This document shows positions 7,545 to 11,850 of a stretch of DNA of 11,850 bases, piece after piece. Origin of the DNA: Bacteroides sp. UBA939 (GTDB taxonomy: Bacteria > Bacteroidota > Bacteroidia > Bacteroidales > Bacteroidaceae); contig NZ_DBDF01000145.1 in the NCBI RefSeq assembly GCF_002293435.1, forward strand, positions 7,273-19,122. The letters run 5' to 3'. The notes below the pieces were generated by a model, which did not search any database, was not told where the DNA came from, and saw nothing but the letters and a program-made list of their open reading frames with translations. A program made the position numbers and the translations under genes. Each line of letters starts with the position of its first letter. Within the stretch, counting starts at the first letter, position 1.

Positions 7545-8777
7545 CCCTTTCCGCTGTTTTGCAGGTAGCTTAAAGTACTGCCGCAGGAAAAGTTTATGTT
7601 TATAGACGGTGGTTGCTACATCCATAATCTGGTCTCGTAATTCAAGGATAGGCTGCCTGTACTTGTCCGGTGCGGAGTGAATGATATTGATAACACTATC
7701 CGCCCGATTTATTAAGCGTTCGGGTACATCCACCATCGCCTGAATTTCTTCATCCGATTTTAATGGCTCGAACGCCTGATTTCTGTACCGGATGAATTGA
7801 TTGATAGCATCCGTAGCCTTTCCCTGTAACTCCATCGCCTCATTATAAGCATTCAGTATTTTCTGGTATTCGGATATACGGATATTATTGGTTGTAAGTT
7901 CCAGTGTATAGTAAACTAAAGCGTTCGCCTGCCCGTTTGCCAGAATGCGTAACCTGGCGCCACTCAAGCGTTCCGGCGTATCCTGTTTGGCATATAAGGA
8001 CAACGTATCCGGCCAGTAGAAAATAGGAACGGAGCGTTGTTCGTCGAAAGTGCCGCCATCGAACTCTTCGTAAGTAAGCGGACGCTCGCGGAATTGGAAC
8101 AAAGGGTCGAAAGGCATGTGTGTCTTCAATAATGAATCGGGAGACAACTTGCAGTACCGGTGATTGAGTAAAGGGACGAACTGGTGGTTATCTATGAAAC
8201 CTGCTCCCCACGTAGGGTCGAACATATACCATTTGTCTTCTACACGGACGGCGCACCATTGGTGCGGGTCGGGCAGTACGACATCGTTTACCCGGTTGTA
8301 ACCATTGATGATGTAAGCATCCATACCTGCCTCTTCTGCGAGAACTTTGAAAAGCAGTGCGTAGTGTTGACAGACGCCCTTACGCTCAGAAAGTATTTTC
8401 TGTATTTCTTTCGCTTCGTCCAAGTCTTCGTTTCGTGAGCTGAAAGTTATGTATACATTGTATTTGATATTTCTTGAGACCCATGTATAGATAGCGCGTA
8501 TTAATTGGTCTTGCGTGTGGAGGTATTGTTTCATATAAGTTACGAGAGCACGGGGACTTTGCTCGACGGCTGCCGGTGCTGCCATGGCAACAGAATCCGG
8601 AAAAGTCAGATATTCCGGCAAGAGGCTGTCCGAAGACACGTACGCTACGGTTGAAATAGGAAAAAACGTTTCGGCATTATAGATGTTATTCCGAACGGAA
8701 AGTAATTTACCGAACGGGAGAAGCAGACAGAGTGCCAGCGACCATGCGAAGAATGTATGCCTGGAATTGGGGAACAT
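7524..8777 (-). CDS. Exported transglutaminase-like cysteine protein
   Basis: A 417-residue protein with an N-terminal hydrophobic segment (about 9-22, FFAWSLALCLLLPF) that is a signal peptide or membrane anchor, placing the rest outside the cytoplasm. The transglutaminase/protease-like fold spans about 85-200. Its three catalytic residues are visible: Cys136 in GVCQHYALLF, His172 in PHQWCAVRV and Asp187 in MFDPTWG. Such domains act as proteases, amidases or protein cross-linkers; the reaction here is unknown. The C-terminal half (about 240-417) has no motif I recognise and ends in a helical, basic tail (KLPAKQRKGLFKQTK). Its stop codon lies inside the sensor kinase's coding end, a 21-base tail-to-tail overlap that leaves no space for a terminator. 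A well-matched promoter lies at 8804-8835. Confidence 0.88.
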   Translation of the reverse strand: MFPNSRHTFFAWSLALCLLLPFGKLLSVRNNIYNAETFFPISTVAYVSSDSLLPEYLTFPDSVAMAAPAAVEQSPRALVTYMKQYLHTQDQLIRAIYTWVSRNIKYNVYITFSSRNEDLDEAKEIQKILSERKGVCQHYALLFKVLAEEAGMDAYIINGYNRVNDVVLPDPHQWCAVRVEDKWYMFDPTWGAGFIDNHQFVPLLNHRYCKLSPDSLLKTHMPFDPLFQFRERPLTYEEFDGGTFDEQRSVPIFYWPDTLSLYAKQDTPERLSGARLRILANGQANALVYYTLELTTNNIRISEYQKILNAYNEAMELQGKATDAINQFIRYRNQAFEPLKSDEEIQAMVDVPERLINRADSVINIIHSAPDKYRQPILELRDQIMDVATTVYKHKLFLRQYFKLPAKQRKGLFKQTK

Positions 8778-8791
8778 AATCTATAATATCT

Positions 8792-8814
8792 GTTTATCGG
8801 TAACAAAGATAAAC
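8792..8814. promoter_or_regulatory. Inverted repeat over the transglutaminase-like gene promoter
   Basis: GTTTATC (8792-8798) and GATAAAC (8808-8814) are perfect complements around a 9-base spacer. The right arm overlaps the minus-strand -7 box and the left arm lies near the predicted transcription start, a position suited to a repressor site. The arms are short and A/T-rich, so chance is a real alternative. Confidence 0.3.
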
Positions 8815-8835
8815 TATATTCTTATAAAATGCAAA
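8804..8835 (-). promoter_or_regulatory. Bacteroides promoter for the transglutaminase-like gene
   Basis: The minus strand reads TTTG (8832-8835), then 20 bases, then TATCTTTG (8804-8811). This fits the Bacteroides primary sigma pattern of a -33 TTTG and a -7 TAnnTTTG, and is the best-matched promoter in the window. It lies 27 bases before the ATG at 8777. Confidence 0.7.
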
Positions 8836-8891
8836 GATGAATGTTGTAAATATAGCACGAGAGGTATTTTTCATGTAGCAGAGGAAAATCA

Positions 8892-8957
8892 TATAGGCGG
8901 TCCGCGAACCATATATATGCGGTGTAAGTGCCATCTATATGCAGTGAAAACTCCGGT
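8892..8957. repeat. Three direct repeats at a 22-base period
   Basis: TATAGGCGGTC (8892-8902), TATATGCGGTG (8914-8924) and TATATGCAGTG (8936-8946) recur exactly 22 bases apart, and each is followed by a conserved CC at repeat positions 18-19. The spacing is about two helical turns, so all copies face the same side of the DNA. This suits a regulator that binds as a side-by-side array. The array lies in the 402-base divergent region 8778-9179, which otherwise holds no gene. Confidence 0.45.
8918..8933 (-). promoter_or_regulatory. Possible sigma-54 promoter toward the transglutaminase-like gene
   Basis: The minus strand reads TGGCAC, five bases, then CCGCA. The -24 element is perfect and the diagnostic GG-N10-GC spacing is kept, but the -12 element has two mismatches from TTGCA. 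It would give a leader of about 130 bases and overlaps the 22-base repeats. This is a weak call, noted because a sigma-54 activator is encoded in the same window. Confidence 0.22.
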
Positions 8958-9008
8958 TTTTTCTGTCTTCTCACATTACCTCAATAATGAATGAAAGACG
9001 CCCGTTTT

Positions 9009-9026
9009 ACCCTTTCCGGAGAGGGT
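9009..9026. promoter_or_regulatory. Near-perfect 18-base palindrome
   Basis: ACCCTTTCCGGAGAGGGT is a palindrome around TCCGGA with a single non-matching pair, a G-T wobble in RNA. Wider arms CGTTTTACC (9003-9011) and GGTAAACG (9033-9040) also pair, with one extra T. It lies upstream of the symporter promoter and may be an operator or, if transcribed, a hairpin. Confidence 0.4.
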
Positions 9027-9047
9027 ATGTACGGTAAACGAAAAATC

Positions 9048-9098
9048 ATGTAACACCAGCTAAAGACTATGTAACCAAAGTAATGCTTTTTGTTACAT
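9048..9098. promoter_or_regulatory. ATGTAAC operator-like array before the sugar symporter gene
   Basis: ATGTAAC occurs at 9048-9054 and 9069-9075, 21 bases apart, and inverted as GTTACAT at 9092-9098. The last two copies form a 30-base dyad with pattern ATGTAAC-N-AAA-N8-TTT-N-GTTACAT. The dyad ends about 30 bases before the -7 box at 9128, the usual position for an activator or upstream repressor site. A sugar-responsive regulator is the natural guess, but none is encoded nearby. Confidence 0.5.
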
Positions 9099-9127
9099 TA
9101 TAAGGCGCATTCTAAAATACAGTTTAG

Positions 9128-9135
9128 TATCTTTG
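9128..9135 (+). promoter_or_regulatory. Bacteroides -7 box for the symporter-GH43 unit
   Basis: TATCTTTG matches TAnnTTTG and lies 44 bases upstream of the symporter ATG. No TTTG is present about 20 bases upstream (the sequence there is GGCGC). Lack of a -33 box fits a promoter that depends on an activator bound at the ATGTAAC array. Confidence 0.6.
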
Positions 9136-9179
9136 TTGCCGTGAGAAACATATAAAATCAATAATAAAATTAAGATATC

Positions 9180-10676
9180 ATGAACGCACAAAGTCAGAAA
9201 GTATCTATCGCCGAAAAAATTGGCTATAGTTTAGGAGATTGCTCTGCGAATCTTGTATTCCAGATGATGATGATTTATCAAACCAAGTTCTATACCGACG
9301 TATTCGGCCTGGAAGGCGCCGTTGCAGGTTCAGTGATGCTGATAGCCCGCATTGTCGACGCTTTCGTTGACCCTACCGTAGGTATATTGTCCGACCGTAC
9401 ACAAAGTAAATGGGGTAAATACCGCCCGTGGGTGCTTTGGACAGCACTTCCTTTCATGGTATTCTACATCCTGGCGTTTTACAACCCCGGTATTGAAGAT
9501 AAAGGATTGGTAGCCGTATACGCCACCATCTCTTATACCTTATTAATGGCGCTTTATTCTTTCAACAATACACCGTACGCTTCGTTGGGTGGTGTAATGT
9601 CAAGTGACATCAAAGAGCGAACCAGTATCACATCCATTCGTTTCGTTGCCGCCACCATTGCACAGTTTGTAGTACAAGGTCTGACGCTTCCGCTGGTGAG
9701 CAAGTTCGCGGGCGAAAGCGGTGACAAAGGACACGGCTGGCTATGTACCATCTCACTGTTTGCCGTTATCGGCTTTGTGTTCCTGGTCGTCACGTTCTTC
9801 TCCAGCCGCGAGCGTATTACGCCACCTACCAATCAGAAAACGGATACACGGAAAGACATCAAGGATGTATTCAAGAATATACCCTGGAGAGCGATGTTTA
9901 TTCTGACTCTTTTCCTTTTCACCACACTCGCCATGTGGGGAAGCGCCATGAATTTCTACTTCGAAAATTATGTGGATGCAGATGCGCTCTATGCGTTCCT
10001 CGACAAACTCGGGCTGGTGGCTACTCAAGCCGGCGACAGTATAGGATATACGATACTGAATGCTTTCGGCCTCATTGTCAGCAGCCCCGAAAAAGCTTAC
10101 GAAGTGGGATTCGGCGTATTCAATATGCTGGGAGCCGTTGTACAGTTCTTCGGCGTTATCTTCCTTTCAGGCTTCCTTGCCAACCGCTTCGGAAAGAAAT
10201 CGGTATTTATCGTATGTCTGGCACTGACGGCGTTGTTTACGGCATTCTTCTACTTCCCCAGCCAAACGGATGTGGAAACGATGTTCGTATTGAACTTCCT
10301 GAAGAGTTTGGCTTATGCTCCTACTGTTCCGTTGCTTTGGGCGATGATTGCCGACGTGGCAGACCATTCGGAATACGTAAATCGCCGTCGCGCCACCGGC
10401 TTCGTATTTGCCGGTGTAGTGTTCGCCCTGAAAGCGGGTTTAGGCATAGGAGGCGCCATTCTGGGATTCCTGCTCTCCGGTTTCGGTTACGTATCGGGTG
10501 CGGGCGTGGCACAAAGCGAATCGGCTATTCAAGGTATTGTACTTTCGTCCAGCCTTATTCCGGCACTGACATTCTTTATCGGAGTCATCACGCTGTGGTT
10601 CTACCCCATCACGAAGAAGTATAATGAGTACATGCAATCCGAATTGACCGAACGTAGAAAACAAACGGATTATTAG
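9180..10676 (+). CDS. GPH family (MelB-like) sugar:cation symporter
   Basis: A 498-residue inner-membrane transporter of the glycoside-pentoside-hexuronide:cation symporter family within the major facilitator superfamily. It imports sugars or small glycosides with Na+ or H+. The N-terminal signature GYSLGDCSANLVFQ (15-28) and the motif from D60 through DPTVGILSDRTQSKWGKYRP (64-83) are diagnostic. D20, D60 and D64 correspond to MelB sugar- and cation-site aspartates D19, D55 and D59. A central charged loop (about 207-228) separates the two six-helix halves. An additional loop of about 44 residues (265-308, ADALYAFLDKLG onward) interrupts the second half between predicted helices 7 and 8. The GH43 gene 100 bases downstream points to xylose- or arabinose-containing oligosaccharides as substrate (inference). 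Confidence 0.93.
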   Translation: MNAQSQKVSIAEKIGYSLGDCSANLVFQMMMIYQTKFYTDVFGLEGAVAGSVMLIARIVDAFVDPTVGILSDRTQSKWGKYRPWVLWTALPFMVFYILAFYNPGIEDKGLVAVYATISYTLLMALYSFNNTPYASLGGVMSSDIKERTSITSIRFVAATIAQFVVQGLTLPLVSKFAGESGDKGHGWLCTISLFAVIGFVFLVVTFFSSRERITPPTNQKTDTRKDIKDVFKNIPWRAMFILTLFLFTTLAMWGSAMNFYFENYVDADALYAFLDKLGLVATQAGDSIGYTILNAFGLIVSSPEKAYEVGFGVFNMLGAVVQFFGVIFLSGFLANRFGKKSVFIVCLALTALFTAFFYFPSQTDVETMFVLNFLKSLAYAPTVPLLWAMIADVADHSEYVNRRRATGFVFAGVVFALKAGLGIGGAILGFLLSGFGYVSGAGVAQSESAIQGIVLSSSLIPALTFFIGVITLWFYPITKKYNEYMQSELTERRKQTDY

Positions 10677-10677
10677 C

Positions 10678-10693
10678 CGGCAGCTTAGTTGCA
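10678..10693 (+). promoter_or_regulatory. Possible sigma-54 promoter before the GH43 gene
   Basis: CGGCAG, five bases, then TTGCA: the -12 element is perfect, the -24 element matches four of six positions of TGGCAC, and GG-N10-GC spacing is exact. It starts two bases after the symporter stop codon and would give a leader of about 75 bases for the GH43 gene. With degenerate sites like this, a chance match is plausible. Confidence 0.25.
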
Positions 10694-10734
10694 ACAAAGG
10701 ATGTATTCGTGCAGCTTGACAGCCTTTTATGCAA
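10689..10734 (+). other. Imperfect inverted repeat in the symporter-GH43 gap
   Basis: TTGCAACAAAGG (10689-10700) and CCTTTTATGCAA (10723-10734) pair at 10 of 12 positions around a 22-base loop. Direct repeats GCAGCTT (10680-10686, 10711-10717) and GCAACA (10691-10696, 10731-10736) lie in the same 100-base gap. No T-run follows, so this is more likely an mRNA processing or stability element, or an operator, than a terminator. Confidence 0.3.
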
Positions 10735-10776
10735 CAGGAAATTATAAGAATAACTAACTGAATAAACAATTGTATC

Positions 10777-11751
10777 ATGAAAAAAGAAAAAAGATATTTA
10801 GTACCCGGAGATTATATGGCAGACCCTGCCGTCCATGTATTCAACGACCGCCTTTACATTTACCCGTCCCACGACTGGGAGAGTGGTATCCCTGAAAACG
10901 ACAACGGCGACCACTTCAATATGAAAGACTATCACGTCTTCTCCACCGACAACCCGATGACGGGAGAAATTACAGATCATGGCTTAGTGCTTACCACAGA
11001 AGATATTCCCTGGGCAGGTCGTCAGCTATGGGATTGTGATATAGCCGAGAAGCATGGAAAATACTACATGTATTTCCCTTTGAAAGACCAAAACGATATC
11101 TTCCGTATAGGCGTTGCCATTGGTGAACGTCCCGAAGGTCCGTTTATTCCCCAGCCTGACCCGATGCGCGGCAGTCACAGCATAGACCCCGCCATCCTGA
11201 ATGACGGCGACGGAAACTATTATATGTATTTCGGTGGTCTTTGGGGCGGACAGCTACAACGTTACCGCGACAACAAAGCGTTGGAAAGCGCCACCTTTCC
11301 CGCAGACAACGAACCCGCCATTCCCGCACGCATCGCTAAGCTCAGCGAAGACATGCTACAATTTGCCGAAGAGCCTAAGCCGGTTGTTATTCTGGACGAG
11401 AACGGCGAACCATTGACCGCCGGAGACAACAAACGTCGTTTCTTCGAAGCTTCCTGGATACACAAGTATAACGGAAAGTACTACTTCTCCTACTCCACCG
11501 GAGACACCCATTTGCTGTGTTATGCCATTGGTGACAATCCTTACGGCCCCTTCACTTATCAGGGAGTAATCCTTACCCCGGTGGTAGGCTGGACTACCCA
11601 CCACGCCATCGTAGAGTACAAAGGGAAATGGTATCTCTTCCATCACGACAGCGTACCTTCCGGCGGACGTACCTGGTTGCGTAGCCTCAAAGTATGCGAA
11701 CTGGAATACGATGCCGACGGACGCATCATTACTATTGACGGATTGGAGTAA
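10777..11751 (+). CDS. xsa: GH43 beta-xylosidase / alpha-L-arabinofuranosidase
   Basis: A 324-residue glycoside hydrolase family 43 enzyme that removes terminal xylose and/or arabinose from xylo- or arabino-oligosaccharides. It has no signal peptide, so it acts in the cytoplasm on imported substrate. The five-bladed propeller catalytic triad is visible: general base Asp16 (YMADPAVHV), pKa-modulating Asp137 (HSIDPAIL) and general acid Glu224 (FFEASWIHK). A conserved metal- or substrate-site histidine follows in WTTHHAIVE (275-276). Length and the opening RYLVPGDYMADPAVHVF closely resemble the bifunctional xylosidase/arabinosidase Xsa of B. ovatus as I remember it; the symbol rests on that recollection. 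It follows the symporter on the same strand by 100 bases, probably in one catabolic unit. The ratio of xylosidase to arabinosidase activity cannot be predicted here. Confidence 0.92.
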   Translation: MKKEKRYLVPGDYMADPAVHVFNDRLYIYPSHDWESGIPENDNGDHFNMKDYHVFSTDNPMTGEITDHGLVLTTEDIPWAGRQLWDCDIAEKHGKYYMYFPLKDQNDIFRIGVAIGERPEGPFIPQPDPMRGSHSIDPAILNDGDGNYYMYFGGLWGGQLQRYRDNKALESATFPADNEPAIPARIAKLSEDMLQFAEEPKPVVILDENGEPLTAGDNKRRFFEASWIHKYNGKYYFSYSTGDTHLLCYAIGDNPYGPFTYQGVILTPVVGWTTHHAIVEYKGKWYLFHHDSVPSGGRTWLRSLKVCELEYDADGRIITIDGLE

Positions 11752-11770
11752 TCATGATAGAATCTTGAAT

Positions 11771-11849
11771 TTTGAATTATGAATTATGAATTTTGAATTT
11801 TGAATGGCTGTGTAATCGTACTGTATAGCAATTCATAATTCATAATTCA
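11771..11849. repeat. Heptamer tandem repeats forming a 20-base inverted repeat
   Basis: Five tandem heptamers, TTTGAAT or TATGAAT, span 11771-11805. The reverse complement ATTCATA recurs at 11831-11850, running to the window edge. Bases 11773-11792 and 11830-11849 are perfectly complementary over 20 positions, with a 37-base loop. The element begins about 20 bases after the GH43 stop codon and could form a transcript-end hairpin, though it is very A/T-rich. It resembles A/T-rich intergenic repeats common in Bacteroides genomes. The rest of 11752-11850 holds nothing else recognisable. Confidence 0.7.
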
Positions 11850-11850
11850 T

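Noticed and set aside
8892..8957. Considered as a CRISPR array
   Set aside because: The repeats are about 11 conserved bases at a 22-base period, far too short. There are no spacers of CRISPR length and no cas genes.
8683..8994. A 103-codon plus-strand open frame running from inside the transglutaminase-like gene into the intergenic region
   Set aside because: It starts antisense to a real signal-peptide region, crosses the promoter and repeats, and has no recognisable protein features.
9743..10624. A 293-codon open frame in another plus-strand frame inside the symporter gene
   Set aside because: It lies wholly within a strongly supported GPH transporter. Its product is rich in Arg, Cys and His and lacks any domain pattern, as expected of a frame shadow.

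Overview
The window reads as chromosome of a gut Bacteroides-type bacterium (phylum Bacteroidota). Three things support this. Several gene starts are preceded by the Bacteroides housekeeping -7 box TAnnTTTG rather than an E. coli-type -10. Ribosome-binding sites are weak and A/T-rich. The right end carries a xylan/arabinan-type pair: a GPH sugar symporter and a cytoplasmic GH43 enzyme very like Bacteroides ovatus Xsa. Species cannot be fixed from the sequence alone.

Layout. Bases 1-126 hold no gene, only a short intergenic repeat. A sigma-54-dependent NtrC-type response regulator (127-1470, minus) is divergent from a three-gene plus-strand run: cyclophilin-type lipoprotein peptidyl-prolyl isomerase (1561-2400), M16 zinc peptidase (2444-3682) and MATE efflux transporter (3692-5032). 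Both divergent genes have TAnnTTTG boxes, and a palindrome sits between them. A 151-base gap filled by a long inverted repeat precedes a hybrid sensor kinase (5187-7544) with two membrane segments, HisKA, HATPase, REC and HPt domains. Its 3' end overlaps by 21 bases the convergent gene for an exported transglutaminase-fold protein (7524-8777, minus). A 402-base divergent intergenic region (8778-9179) is rich in repeats and palindromes and holds promoters for both flanking genes. Next come the GPH symporter (9180-10676) and the GH43 xylosidase/arabinofuranosidase (10777-11751). The window ends in a heptamer-based inverted repeat.

How the genes fit together. The kinase has receiver and phosphotransfer domains but no DNA-binding output, while the nearby sigma-54 activator has no kinase beside it, so the two could form one phosphorelay (inference). 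The isomerase, peptidase and MATE genes are closely spaced and probably co-transcribed. The symporter and GH43 gene form a catabolic unit: import of a xylo- or arabino-oligosaccharide, then hydrolysis in the cytoplasm. No SusC/SusD pair or hybrid two-component regulator is inside the window, so any wider polysaccharide utilization locus must lie to the right.

Novelty. I see no clearly new defence, mobile or RNA system. The most interesting signals are regulatory: the divergent-promoter palindrome, three 22-base-spaced direct repeats, an ATGTAAC operator-like array before the symporter, and two sigma-54-like sites (GG-N10-GC) in intergenic DNA. I found no tRNA, rRNA, CRISPR array, insertion sequence or convincing intrinsic terminator.
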